Shown here piece after piece: positions 1-13,300 of a stretch of 64,000 nt of DNA. Positions within the stretch are counted from its first letter, which is position 1; each line of letters begins with the position of its first letter. The DNA is from Stercorarius parasiticus (lineage: Eukaryota > Chordata > Aves > Charadriiformes > Stercorariidae). Where the stretch lies: NCBI GenBank assembly GCA_013396915.1, contig VWZL01002051.1, positions 310,001 to 374,000 on the forward strand, written 5' to 3'. The position numbers and the translations under genes were made by a program. A model generated the notes under the pieces. The model searched no databases and was not told where the DNA came from. It worked only from the letters and a program-made list of their open reading frames with translations.

Positions 1-148
1 CTCCGTCTCTGGACACATTCAAAACCCGCCTGGACGCGTTCCTGTTCAACCTGCTCTAGGTGACCCTGCTCTGGCAGGGGGGATGGACTAGATGATCTCC
101 AGAGGTCCCTTCCAACCCCTGCCATTCTGTGATTCTGTGATTCTGTGA
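1..148 (+). mobile_element. CR1 LINE, 3' end (truncated by window edge)
   Basis: This is the 3' terminus of a CR1 (chicken repeat 1) non-LTR retrotransposon in sense orientation. The segment reading ACATTCAAAACCCGCCTGGA, then the CTGCTCTAGGTGACCCTGCT stretch and the GATGATCTCCAGAGGTCCCT stretch are the conserved CR1 3' UTR blocks. It ends in three exact tandem ATTCTGTG octamers at 124-147, the diagnostic CR1 tail, which replaces a poly-A tail. The copy appears little diverged from my memory of the family consensus, so it looks fairly young. The rest of the element lies left of the window. Only 3' non-coding sequence is present, so this part encodes no protein. Confidence 0.95.
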
Positions 149-3100
149 CTGAAATTTTCCTCAGAGTATTTTTCACAGTTTTAGAGCTGGTCCTGACTAT
201 CTCAAATTTCTTGACAACTTTAAACATAAATATTCCTGGACCTACATTTTGTTCTGTCAGTCTAGGTATCACGCTAATTATAATTAAGGTGCAGCATAAG
301 TGATGGACAAAGTCAACAAAAGCAAATGATTTATCCTAGAAATGACAAATTTCAAAGGCTAATGGAAATTCCATATTACCAGTGGGCACACAATTCAGGC
401 TGAGAAAAGGAACATATGCAAAATCTATACTGTCGATATTTTTTAAGTGGTCATATTTTATCCTAAGTGGCAGAAATATTTCTGAGGTACAATAATAACT
501 TTAGACCTAAGAAGCACTAACACAGCCATGACAAAGACAGTCCTATTAGAGATATCTTGCAATCCTAAAGGAACAGTGCCTTCTACCAATCTCTCCCTTA
601 GCTCCACTTTTATTCACTTTCAAATTTGTACACAGATATTACTGGCACAAGCTGGTGAGTGCAGTGTTAACGTTAAGTAAATGTCTGTGCAACTCATAGA
701 CCACTGATGATGTAAAAGGCTTTTCTTAGATTATGTTGCTGTAGAGTCTTTTAGGATTACAGTAGCAACAACTGAGGTAGCTGAATCCCTGCTCTTTTTG
801 GGTAGCTGTGTATTCCAGCAAGATGAATTGTGTTCAATAAAAAAGGAATTGAGTAACTTTATCTTATCAGGTTCTACACAACCCAGTTCTGAGTGTATTT
901 TTTCTTGGAAGACTTGTTTTATAATAAAATCAGAGACAATTAAGTCAACTATCAGCTAATTTTAACAAGTTTTAACTCTTACATTTTCTCTCACTAGACC
1001 AAAAAGAACAGATTTACACATTGTCACTTGGATACTCTAATTCAAATAGATCTAAAATACTGCAGTATTTCACTTACACAGAAACCCATAATCACTTTGG
1101 AAGCTAAAATGAAGAATCACAGGTTTCAATTCCTAGAAATGAACTATGAAAGGCACGTGCTGTAGTTAAATAGTACATATATCATAGTATAATAGTAATT
1201 CTATTCCTAACTAGCCAATGTGTTGGCTTCTTCCTTGTCATGTAATTCTAGCTTCACTTCCCAGGCTTTAGCATCTCCAGAGGATTGATTGCGAATTCTT
1301 GTTCACACTCTTCAAGTGGAGAACAGGTAACATAATTTAGTTGATGCTCTGTGGTAAGAAGGGGCATCACTGTTGGTGGGGTTTTTTTCTACAAGGTGAT
1401 TCGGTACCATCTTTAAACCAAAATTCATTTACCTCTTTGAAATTGAAGTTTTCTTTCATTTTGTTTAGATTAATCTATTTATTTTCCTTCCTGACTTTTA
1501 GGTCATAAGTGTATTGACATTTCGTCTATCCTTATGAAAGGTATGACACATAGGACAAGTTTAGTCTCTTTTGCCTAATACAGCAAACTTTCTAGACGGC
1601 AATTCTGCCCATTGCCATAGCAGCATTTTTCATCCAAATGTCTAAACAGAGATAGTCACATGGATTTTATTTTCATTTTGCCTGTATTAGAATGAACCTT
1701 AACACTTGGGATATTATAATGCTACCAAATAGAACTTCAAAGGAGAACACCATGCTTTTTCTAGGGCCATCTTTCTTGGTGTATTACACCTCCTGATGAT
1801 GTGAAAAGTGTACCCTTCCATTCCCATTGAGAATATATTCCTAGCAAAAGATAATTTAGAAAAACAAACACTTTCTTTTTAAAATATCGGTCTTCTATAA
1901 CTACATCAAAAGCTGAAAGGCTTCCAAAAACTGAATAAAAAAAAAATGTGTTTTCTTAAAGCTGGAATATTACCAATTCTTCTCAGTAACTCACATCTTC
2001 GGAAAAAAAAGTTCAGGGAACTTAACTTTCTGAAACTTCAGCAAGTTATTTTAAATAGGTCTCTTAGTTTCCTCCACTTTGCTGAGTATCGGGATATTTG
2101 AATCATTTAGCTTCTTTAACTGAATTATTTTGCACACCACAATCCAGATTTTGCAGTATCAACCGCTCATCATGAAAGAGAGCCAATGCAGCACCAGGAA
2201 ATAGCTAAAGCAAGAGAAGAAACAGATTTGTTTCATTTTGCACACATATTCCTTAGAAATCAGTGATCAGAGTAAAGAAAATTCAACACACTTATAAAGC
2301 TTTCCTAAAAAATGTTTGGATAAAATGAATTTCATATTTGTGAAGTTTTCCGCAGACTGTTGAAGGCTTAGTAGTAACTGCTGCCAAAACCTTAATTTCA
2401 GTCAGTTTTACTACACTTGACCTATTCTGAAAACTATTTTTCAAAGAACAGATTTAAAATATGGTCAACAGTCAGACTTTGAAAGTAGCAGGAATCACTA
2501 TCAAATCAGCATCTTTTAACAGTGCTATCCAAGATTGTGTTTCCTTCTGTTTAGAAATACAATTAACATTAATGATGAATACTGGGTGTAGGCGTATATG
2601 TTGTATACATGTTTACATAAGTCTATAAGAGCAAATAATTTTGCATGCAAAATGCCTTCTGCCAGGCTTATAGGAACAACAAACAATCCAGACAGTCTTC
2701 ACATTGTGAAGGGTCTCACAATTTCATAACTCTATATAGTCGTACAATCTTGCAGGGATGTATGGGTAAGAGAGGACTTGTCCATTTGATAGCTCTCAAG
2801 GACAAGAAAAAACACTACAAGAGGCATGAAAAAGATAACATACATAACTTATATGTGAAACTCTTTTTACTGAGGATTGTAACACTTATAATATCTAATT
2901 GATATTATAAAATCTGAATATATTAAAAAGCTGATATTATAAATATATATATATTATATATAGCTGACATATATATTAAAAATCTGATATTATAAAAAGC
3001 TGAATAAAAATGTGATTTTACAGAAGATTTGGGATGATCAGACTCTTATGTTTCTGTTTGGAAAATCCAAAATGCACAATTTTCTCACAGCTAGAGGTTC

Positions 3101-3769
3101 CTTCTCACAGCTGTGGAATGGAAATGTCATCTTTGCATGTCATCTTTGATTTCTCTTCAACTTCCTGGAGTTTGTTTATTTTCTGTGTATATCATAAATG
3201 TAGTACATGTCCCTTTTCTGTTCCCCAACCTTCCGTAGAATACCACATGGCTAGCACTAAATTAAAAGAAGCTTTCCTCAGTTTAAAGTGAAGTAAAACT
3301 GGAGAGAGATGTGCTCTGGAGTAATAAGGAAAACATGGAGATTGGAAAGTATTTAACACTACTTACTGCCGTGTTTGCAAATGTCAAAGACCACTCGCAG
3401 ATGGAGGGTTTTTTCTGTGTTTAAAGACTTTATTATCCACAAAAAAGACATGAAATATTTTTATGAAGATGTCAAGGGACAGCAGGATGGTCGTTAATAC
3501 CAGGGTACAGAATGGGAAGGAAAAAAGGCAGCGTCAGGAATGCTTGTCATGTTGCAATGCAAACATGACCTGGAGTGCAGATCCCAACAGCAACAGGGAA
3601 TATTGCAGAAACTGGGTGCACGAGTTAACTCCTTTTCTGCCACCTTGGTCTCTTCTCTTTGAAGTATCTTTTAACTCCCCCCAGCTGGGAGAAGCCAGGA
3701 TGTCAACAACGAACACACAGTCTCAGATAACACAAGTGTAGGGAAAGAATGAAGTGGTGAATGGCTGGC
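149..3769. other. Gene-free AT-rich unique sequence
   Basis: No coding region or RNA gene is supported here. Open frames are under 95 codons, occur on both strands and resemble nothing known. The stretch contains an AT-rich tandem array at 2901-3006 (listed separately) and a short 13-bp tandem duplication (ATGTCATCTTTGC/A) at 3124-3149. At 1610-1623 an ATTGCCATAGCAGC sequence resembles a degenerate RFX X-box, which is weak evidence alone. Confidence 0.6.
2901..3006. repeat. Imperfect AT-rich tandem repeat
   Basis: Diverged tandem units begin with GATATTATAAA or GACATATAT and end in AGCT or TCT. Unit starts are near 2901, 2933, 2966 and 2986, so unit length varies from about 16 to 33 bp because internal (TA)n runs expand and contract. 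The most TA-rich part is 2941-2976. The array is nearly pure A+T and would be easily melted or extruded as a cruciform. It has no coding content. Confidence 0.7.
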
Positions 3770-3808
3770 CTGTTAGCCAGCGGGGTGGCTAACCCCGCTG
3801 GCTAACAG
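3770..3808. repeat. Perfect GC-rich inverted repeat (17-bp arms, 5-nt loop)
   Basis: The arm CTGTTAGCCAGCGGGGT at 3770-3786 is followed by the loop GGCTA (3787-3791) and the exact reverse complement at 3792-3808. There are no mismatches, and pairing stops sharply at both outer ends. The arms are much more GC-rich than the surrounding DNA. The DNA could extrude a cruciform and a transcript would form a very stable hairpin. The loop is much shorter and the stem more perfect than in a usual microRNA precursor, so I do not call it one. A replication or assembly foldback is another explanation. Confidence 0.85.
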
Positions 3809-6800
3809 CGACTCCCATCTCTTTATAACACTCTCCTAAAGACCAAGGATTTTAAAGAACTGGGGAGATGTACCAACACTTTCTTACACAGTATCAAAGC
3901 ACCAAAGGTAGGCGCAGTCGAGTAGAGTCTAGTCTTTACTGTTAAACATTGGGAATGTTTCAGATACGTGATCTCCAGGGAAGCTGTGCAGCCCAAGAAC
4001 CAAATCCAAAGCATCTTCAAGGTGTTCTGGCCTGGCCAATAGCTTCTGTATGGGAAACTGGAGTTCACAAAAACAGGTCTTTAGACTAAATAACGGCAGC
4101 TACTTCATCCGAGAGATCTGTTTGACAGATACACTAAAATACAGAACAGCATTAGCCAAAGACTAACAACCTGGCAGTTCTATCAAAAAAGACAAGAAGG
4201 GATGGGTGAGCAGGTTTCACTTACATTGTGCTGGTTTATGCCTTGTCTTAAAGACCAGAAAACAGCGAGACATGATAATTTCAAGATGAGAGAAATCTGT
4301 TTTTGAGGCATTGACAATCAGCCGCTTTGGTGTCTAGTAGCTTTCATTGTCAAACAGGTATTTCTTGTCTAGACCTTTGTATATGGGCTACAATTGTGCT
4401 TTCATTAGCACGGTTTCTCAGTGCCTGCCAGTAGTACTCCAGGGGACATGAGTGGCATCTGCCACATGGGTTTTTTTCTTCTTATCATCTCCCCAAAGCG
4501 GAAATTGTTCATGAGGTAAAATCGTTTTGTCTGGAAGATTTTACTTCATCATATGTACGTGCTGCAATGTGCTTGTGTTAAGTAGAGCAAGGTCAAAGAA
4601 ATGATGGCTCCTAGTTCCTGCGGGAGTTCATTTCACTGTCTGGCACCAGAGCTGAAAATCTCTTGTCTCCTGCAAAGACTCTTACCCTTGGGGTAAAAAG
4701 CTGTATTGCAACTGACAGTCTGCCAACAACTTAAATGGGAATATACCTGTTCAGTAAGATGCAGAAATTTTTAATTTACTGATTTAATTCATTCTTATTC
4801 TTCAATTAATGATCTGTTCTTTCTTTTTTTTTAAACAGAAGACATTCTATGAGGATTTTCTCCTTTTGATCTGAATGACTGGATACACAGTGATGTGGTG
4901 AGATTTTACAACTATTCAGGGCTGTCCTGCAGAGCTCACAGTACTATTTTTGTTGTTTTACAACTTGACATCCATTTTAGTTTCCTCTCTACTCTTTTCC
5001 AGGAGAAAAATATACATCCTAAACTGAAAAGGCTGAAAGGACTAGAGAAGGAAAGAGTTTCAAGGTTCTAAGAAAATAAAGATGAACGTAGAACGAAAAA
5101 GATAACTGAATAAATACAATCGTATTGGTGCTAATTTTTGCACCGCTTTTCATCCTGAGCTCACGTCTACTGGTTTACTTATGGTTCTACAAGAATAAAG
5201 TAAGAGATTCACTTTTAACATGAGGTATTTACTGCAATCAGTAAAGATGGATATCATATGCTATTAAGACAATTGCATAGTTATGTTGAAGAATTAATGA
5301 ATCACTAAAACTCAGAGTGAAACAACAGAGCGGGTATTGTTATTGGATCCAAAGTACTGCAACTGTGGAGAAATATTGGGATAGAAAGACATTAGAGTCA
5401 CCTTTCAGCTAATGAAAGCTGATCAGTTTCCTAACAAAAAAAAAAGGAAAGAAAAAGCGTTAATGAGAAAATGTAAGTTAATCTAAAAGACTTGCAGTTC
5501 CCAGCAAAGTAGCAAAGTATAAGCAGAGAGCACACCTAATTGTCTCCTCATTGTTACAGGTTTACCAAAGTAAAATTCCAGCCCAATGAATGCAGGCAGC
5601 ACACTGGGGTAGGGGGCATTTATCTAAACGAAGACATGCTCCTGTGTCACCTCTGCTTCCCTCCTTACTTCTTATTCTGCAGTCAGGTTGAGTGCGAAGG
5701 TTAAACACTGTGCTGTCTTCAACGCACGCCCTGTTTAGAAAGAACGTCCACAGTCAAAACACAGGTAGATCACATCGAATATATTAATACATGTACCCCT
5801 CACTCTATATATGAAAAATAGGGCAGAAGCATCAGATTTGCTTAGCATGGACAGAGAAGGCTGTGGGACTGTGTGATATACCTTACTATGCACATCATAC
5901 AGAATCACTCCAGCATCATAACAGGCGTCTAATCAAAACTGAATCACCTAGATCTACCCTTTTCTCACTCGAAGAAGAGGTTCTTGCTTCTATACCAAAG
6001 AAAGCAATTACGTATTTCCTTTTTCTACATCTCTGAAAATATAACTTTGAACAGCGAAATAGAAACATATCACAGCCACATATAAAATTGTCTAAAAAGT
6101 ATTCTTTTCTTTCAAATATTTCAGTGTTTTATGGATTTATACTAATCACACCCGTTTGAACTTTGGGATATATAATTTTGGATAAATACCAATATTTTAC
6201 TACCACTGTCTGTTAAGAGTTTTGATACAGGTCACTTTAATGTAAGATCTAGGGAAAATGAAGTAACAAAGACTTCATTTTTATAGGACTTTAGACTGTT
6301 TCGAATATGTATTCATACATGCATATATAAAACAGTAGTTATAGTATTGCTATAGCAGAAGTCGGACCAAGATCAGACAGCGGCCCTCATTTCAGTTATA
6401 AGTAAGAAGTGATGTGCCTGTCAAAATCCCAAGCCAGGTTATAGCCAAGGAATAAAGGCATACTGTGAGTCTGCTCAGGAGGAAAAGTAGCTGAGCAGAG
6501 GCCTTTTCTGGCTGATGCTCTAGGTATGTAAGAGAGGAGGAAGACAAGAATAAGAGACATGAAAGAAACAAGACAGAAAAAAAATCCCCAAACCACAGTA
6601 GGTATTTTTACATTGTGTTTTGAGAGATGCCCAGATAGTGAACATGGAAACATGGCTCCAGGTATTGCTTCCGTAAGAAAATGAGACACCACCTCTTAAG
6701 CATAGTTAGTGGTTCAGTATACTGTTGACATGCTATTAGCTCAGCAGTAGACAGTTTGGGTGCTCTCAGGCACACCTGCACACGTAGCTGTAGGCTGCCT

Positions 6801-9800
6801 GCAAGCTTTTCTGCAATCATTATACCTCCTGCCTAGGAGCTTCCTGTGTAAACTGGAGGCAAGCAGACCTGGAAATACGCCATGCTTCTGGCTTCTTGGA
6901 GAATCCTCTTTAAGACTGATATTGACAAAGCCAAAGACTCTGGTAACATGATCCTGAAAAAAGCCAACCCTCCAAACCCCTCTAGAGAAAGTATTTGTGT
7001 TGGGTGGCGATTGCCAGAGATTTGGTTTAAATGATAAGGGATTTTTAAAAGTAAAAAAAGATGGACAAAATACCCTGAAATTAAAGCAAATCTTCTTTTA
7101 AGACAAATTAATCTGAGGCCAGGGAAAAAAAAAAAGGGTGTGCAAATATCAGTAATAGTGGCACACTTTTTGAGACACAACAAGCACTTTTTCCTGCCAT
7201 CTCACAAAACCAGTAAGAAGTAATAACCTTTAACTGTGATAAATAAATGCTATACCTGTCTTATAAGATTCATATGGCGCAAACCTGTCCACAACTGTGC
7301 AAGAAAGGAGAGCGACACCCTCAGCAGAGCTATGCAGCTTTAGAGGCGCACAGGGCCCAGAACCCGGCACACAAGACATGTCTTGCCTTTCTCCAGCTCT
7401 GCTCCTGCTTGTGGGCTAGCAGAAGACAAAGGGATAGCGTTTTCTGTCTTGTCATTTTAAGGCGTGTAATTAACCTGCTTCTATTTACTGGATACACAAG
7501 TGCTCCCGTGAGAGTGAACTGTGCTCCTTTGAGGAGTGTAACAAATAAACAAAATGGACTAGCTGTTTAATCAAGTAACTGCCCTAACGATGCCCTCCTA
7601 GGCACAAACATTGGTGGGTTTGAGAGAGAGCTTGAATGTTGTTGACTTTTGGTCATGTTACAAAGGCCATTTATTTACTCAGATTTCTTCTCAGCAAAGA
7701 GCTGAATGGACAGAGTTATTTCCTCTGATCATGGAGGAGAGTTTTTGACATTTTGGATAATTTGATTATATTTTACTACTCTGTAGCTTTTCTTTTCTTA
7801 GTTTATTTAAAAAAGTAGTATCTTTTAAGATGTATTCCAATTCACTAATCAAATAAAATCATTTTAAGAAAAGTGTACATTTTTTCTGCGTTTAAGGATT
7901 TAGTCTGTGAGAAAATTCCAAAGAAAATTTAAATATCAATTCAACGAGTTGCCTAATTTCAGATCAGCGTGGTGTATGGAGGGCCAAATTCACAGGGCAT
8001 TCACTAAGCCAACATAAATTCATGGCCAATTGTATTCAAAAGGAGAACTGAAATACTCCAAAGAGAAAAAAAAAAGATTACTTGCTGAAAAAATACTTAT
8101 TAAATTATGAAATTATCATGCTATCTTAAAAAAAAACAACAAAACAAAACAACAAACTTTCTTTACAGGCTTTAAACAGCTATAATCATAAAGTAAGCAG
8201 TCCTTAGCAATCACCCATCGATAACACCGCCGCAGCAGAAATGTAAACTCAGAGAGATTAATTCTTCACAGTAGCAGAATAAACACCACAGTCCTACATC
8301 ACCCTTCCTTCAACTCTGAAGGCTGAAACTAGTTTTTTATGGCATAAAGCTAGAAACTAGCAGGCAGGTTCATAAAAGACAAATCGACCCGGTTGATGAG
8401 TGAAGAGGCAGGTTAACAAGATGGCCACCAAATTTTGCCCCCACAGAAGCGGCTGCTGCATGTACTGCTCCCTACCTACATCCTGCAATAGGTTACCGTT
8501 ACGGTGTCTGTATCTGGAAAGGAGGTACAACATCCCATTGTGCAAAGCTTATTAAACCCCTTGCACTGCTAATATCTTTCTAGTACACCTTCGACTGCAT
8601 TTGCTTTCTGTAGCTGCAATAAAGGGCTCATAATCATCTAGTAATTAATGTAACATACTGATCCTTCTCCAGCTCATTAAAAAAACCAAAAACAGGTACT
8701 CCCTTAGGTACGAGCAATGAGATGAATAGCAATGTTATGCCCAGAGATGCTTCTCCTCAGACAGCCGTTGTCATTTTCCTCTTACTTGGTTGGAGTATGT
8801 CGCCTCTACTCTTCCTGTATCAAGCTTTGAAGTGGCTGATCTTAGTGGAACTGTTCACATGCTTGAAGTGGGCAACTGCTGAATATCTGCGGGAAGTGGG
8901 CTCTATGTGTCAGTAAGACTCAGACCTAGAGCTCTACCAGCTCCTTGTCACATTTTAATCATTTAATTTCTAAGTGCTAGAATGCAGTACCAAGCTGTCT
9001 GTGGTCTGTCTGTGGTACCCTGTCGTCAGTCTTACTCCATTAGGACTTGGGTCCGTGTTCGCTTTTAATTGCCACTGCTGTGTTTTCCAGTGTGTAACTG
9101 ATTGTCTTCTCATCCTACAGGCTATTGCACATAATTTAGGGCTGCATGATAAATCCGCCTTCCCGGTAAATGGCTTAGCTAATGGTTCTTCCAACCAGCT
9201 GAACACAGATGTAGCTAGCGGGGCAGAGCCAGCAAAATGTGGTGGGGTTTGTTTTTTTTTTTGTAATGTGGTAATTTATTAATGACCACTGCTCACATTC
9301 AGGACTTACATAACTCATCATGGAATCCTAAAGTATTGTTCACAAGTGCATATAAAGGGGGATATAAATATATATTGTCCTTAAATCCAGACTGAGCATA
9401 AGTCACAGTACAGCGTCCCAAAACTTGATCTCATCAACATTTTTGTCAGATAATGTGATACAAATAAAACAATACAAACCAGCTGCTTGCCATTGTTTGC
9501 AGACAGTTTAAAACAAATAAAAAAATTGAATGAAAACTTCCTGTAGCTTTTGTAAGTGGAGATTTTTCCTGTGCATGCTCACCTAGAGTAACGGTCTGTA
9601 TTAGAGGGTCTGTCATTGGCGTAAGGATTGAAGTTACGGTCTCTTCTGCCTATCCTTGATGGCTGTCCAGCAGGGAATAAGCTGGGAATTTGTACTGCAC
9701 ATTTGCTAAGTTTATGGATGAAGTCCAGTGGCTCTCCTGACATTCCCTCTTTTACTAAAACAAGTTGTAATGGCCAAGGTCATGCATAAGCTGTTAATGA

Positions 9801-10269
9801 GGTCATATAATTGTTGCTCTGTTACTCTCAGATGTTACAGGAACCACAGTTCATTCTGTCCTTTTTGTAATGCATTTTGTGATAGTTTAACAGTGAAGAC
9901 TACGTCTGACCAAATTTCACGCGGGCATGGGAGAGTTATAAAAAAATATAAACATCATTAGCAGTGGAAAATGCAGTACAATGCCCTTTGTGTAAAGTAT
10001 CTGTTCCTTCTCTCAAGGAGACTGAATGATATATATTTCATCATCCCTAGTTTTCTTAATTTGTTTATATTTATTTTAGCGCTTGCTGACTGTTTTGTTC
10101 TCACACCAGCTCTTAAATGAAAATATTGAATATAAATACAATGTGAAAGTCTTCACATGAGATGATACCTACATTTGTATTGCTCAGGGAGGTGCTAAAA
10201 GAAGTGGATTATTATTGTTGCTTATAATGGACTGCATTCCAGAGGATCAGAGGAGGCAAAAGGGTTTGG
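3809..10269. other. Gene-free AT-rich unique sequence
   Basis: No gene is supported. There are short A-rich runs, including an A/C low-complexity stretch at 8128-8157. A stretch at about 4585-4750 has the feel of an old dispersed repeat but I cannot place it in a family. A strong-looking splice acceptor ending at 9120 is followed by about 160 bp of open sequence; this is treated as a finding, not annotated as an exon, because no good donor follows. The remaining frames are short. Confidence 0.55.
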
Positions 10270-10359
10270 TTTATTTTATTATTTTATTTTATTTTATTTT
10301 ATTTTATTTTATTTTATTTTATTTTATTTTATTTTATTTTATTTTATTTTATTTTATTA
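10270..10359. repeat. Pentanucleotide microsatellite (ATTTT)n
   Basis: Fifteen consecutive uninterrupted ATTTT units span 10281-10355, flanked by slightly imperfect units (TTATTTTATT on the left, ATTAT on the right). The pure array has a good chance of being length-polymorphic. It makes a false open frame of repeating Tyr-Phe-Ile-Leu-Phe. Since CR1 has no poly-A tail and no element abuts the array, it probably arose by local slippage and not from a retrotransposon tail. Confidence 0.97.
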
Positions 10360-13300
10360 TTGTTTTCTGGGAGATTGCTAGCCACTTCAACAAACCTACT
10401 GCCTTGCTCAAAACCTTGGCACAAACTTCAAGGGGCTATTCCAGCTGCATCTGATTGAACCTTACCATGAAGAGCAGAGATGAAATAGACTTTCTGGGAT
10501 TATGAGTGTCTGCCTTCTTTCTTTCCTACTGGACTACACAAATGGCCTTTCACATTGGCTAGTTTTCAAGCATGGAAAGACAAGGTGTGCATTAATCTAT
10601 GGGTGAAATGTATTTTATTGGACCTAAGTGTTTTGTCTATGTAAACAGAACAAAAAGATCTAGCAAGGAAAATAAGCAAATACTGTATTTTCTTAAATTA
10701 TCTTGGCATGAGAATTTAATGTATCCAAGAGAAGCTTTGTTTACTTCCTTTTACAAACTCATTCCTTTCAAGTTGGCAAAACTAAAGGTATTTGATTGGT
10801 GTCCGATATTCCCAGAATAATATGCCCAGTTGCAGAAATCTTTTCTACATAATTTCTTTTTAACATGCTAATGAGTCACGTTCATTGCTCTCATTTATGC
10901 TTTATGATGACATTTCAGAAGTTGTGTTGTACAGTCACATACTTAGGCTCACAACTATGGAGAGGCAGTGCAAATTGGCACCACCATTGTGTCTGCCAGG
11001 AAAAGGCATGTTTGCATAGCATATAGAAATTTATTTACAGTCAACAAAGCAATATAATGAGAGGTGTCCACTCCTTTGGGTAGGATACTCGAAAAATACC
11101 TTTACATAATGAAAGGGAAACTGTGTCAGACAGAACTTCATTTGCACTGGAGGCAAGGTTAAGAAATGCGTTATTGTCTTAATTAAATTTATTTGCAGGA
11201 CTGGAGGCTCCGGATGTCCTGAAGGCAAATGCAGAAATTCAACTTAATTCTGACAGCCTCCAGAGACAACACTGAAGCCCCTGTAAGGGTGAAGGGTGTT
11301 TGAGGGTGTCGGGGTATTTCAAACACAAATCTTCTCCTCTGTCTTTAGTTCAATAATTGCTCAACTCCCTGTACTTCCCATATCACCACCCTCTTCTGGC
11401 AATAATCCTGGTTTTTCCTTATGGGACCATGTGTACTGCCTTCAATGTATTCTTGTCTTCCATGTATAAGATGCCCACTGAATCTACCATGATCTATTAG
11501 ACCTATATTTTTGTATCTCCTAAAATTAGTTTAATTATGTTGGCAGCTTTATGAATGGTACAATGTCAAAATGTCCTTTTTACCTATTGATTTCAATTAC
11601 ATCAGACTCATAGCTTAAAGAGCAGTGAGAAGAGATATGGGGATTCAATTTGCAATAAAAAGTATAGAGAAAAGAAGGCAAGCACTAGACAAGATTAAGA
11701 TTTTGTTAGTCCTGTTTATTACTGGATTTGAGGGTCTAACATAAATCTAGCTCAAGAAAAAGGCGGCTCATTCATTAAGTTCATTGGCTTAGGATCAAAC
11801 TCTAAAAACATAATCTTCTTATTTTTCAGTCTACTAGCCGGTTGAATTGAAACAGTTAAAAAACCAAGTCAACAGTGAGTGTAAATGAGGCACTGGTTCA
11901 GAGACACGTGAAACTAAAATCTAAGAAAGTCTAAATGTTTTGTGTTAGCAAAAGTTTCATGTTTATCTTTAAAACGTGTCCCCCATCCTTAAATGTTGTG
12001 GTTTATGATATGACAAAGTGTTATATGGGTCCAATAACATTTGAGGTGCCACAGATGTCAGTAAGAGATCTAACATGTTCCCTCTGTTAGCTTATTGCCA
12101 TTTAAAACTACGTTAGACTACTTACAACAAAATCTGAAAGTATTGTTACTGTAGTAATACTGTACTATTTACTGTAGAAGGGGAGACAATTAACTACAAT
12201 TAATTCCCTACATCTAAGTTTACTTCATGACAGCAAAATCCTACTGCTTAAGATAGCACTAAAAATTTCCTTTATCAAGTTCCCAGACAAATATGGTTTA
12301 TCCAATGGGCATGTTTCTGATGCACTAATGCATCTCAGATGTTTTCTCTGATTCTGGGGTAAGAACCAGTTTCCTGAAGGTGCCCTACATTCTTCCAGAA
12401 AACAGCCTGGACGGTCAAGTTGTGTCTTAAGAGCTGTGAGACTGGCTGTGAGGAAATCCCGGTGTTTACTGTCCAATAGCAAGAATTAGAAGGTTCGGCA
12501 TCACGGAGTTATGGCTGCTCAGATCAGAGTCACTGACAGTTAAAGGAAATAATTACATCTAGCTGAACTGGAAAAGATGATCATTCTTGTTTTGATATTA
12601 CTGGTTTGTGTTGTTGTTGTGTAGTTGCTATTTATATCATGTAATTTTTGTGTTTCCGTTCCAGTTAAGCATACCTTCTCCCTGAAAAAAATTGAATGTT
12701 TTGTTTCTGAGTCAAGCACTGAGAATAAAATTGAAACTGAAAAAAAGTTCTGAAAGAAAATTAATTGAGACTTGAAAAACTGAAAAAAATAATTTAAGAA
12801 ATGACAACAGAAACCAGTGAGATCAGACTCAGTGATTAAATTGGTATTCCTTCACTGCAGAAAATCCAATATACTGGGACACTTTCATAAAACATTTCAG
12901 GTTGAGTTAATTTTTGTTTCTTGAAAATAACATAATAACAAAAGAATTTTGGCATAAATTTTGGCACAGTTCTACCAGTAATCTTCTTCTGAATCAGCAC
13001 AAATTGAGTCCTCAAGACCAGAGACTCTATCACAAATGATCACAGTTTGAGGGAAAAAGTTAATCTTTGGGCCCCAGATAACTTAAATTTATAAGAAGAC
13101 TCTCCACTTGTGCTGAACTGGGTGTTTCCATTTGGAATGGATCAGCTGATGTGAGGTTTTTTGCTCTATTTTACTTAACAGTAGACGGTAGGCAGATCTC
13201 AGAAAGGAACATTACAGCTTGGTGGAAGATGCCGGAGTGCAATTTATGATAATAAGAAACATAACTGCAATCAAGGGGGCCTGAATCCAAGGAGGCACTG

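Noticed and set aside
3770..3808. Hairpin considered as a microRNA precursor or terminator
   Set aside because: The loop is 5 nt and the stem is perfect at 17 bp, unlike a typical microRNA precursor with a longer imperfect stem; factor-independent terminators are not a vertebrate feature.
4839..4897. Exon-like stretch between a TTTTTTTAAACAG acceptor and a GTGAGA donor
   Set aside because: All three forward frames contain stop codons within 59 bp, so it cannot be an internal coding exon, and there is no other support.
9119..9153. Translated segment with HNLGLHD, recalling the ADAM-family zinc site
   Set aside because: The catalytic HExxH part is missing and nothing around it resembles a metalloprotease, so the likeness is chance.
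10215..10454. Frame with a repeated Phe-Tyr-Phe-Ile-Leu segment
   Set aside because: It is a translation of the ATTTT microsatellite.
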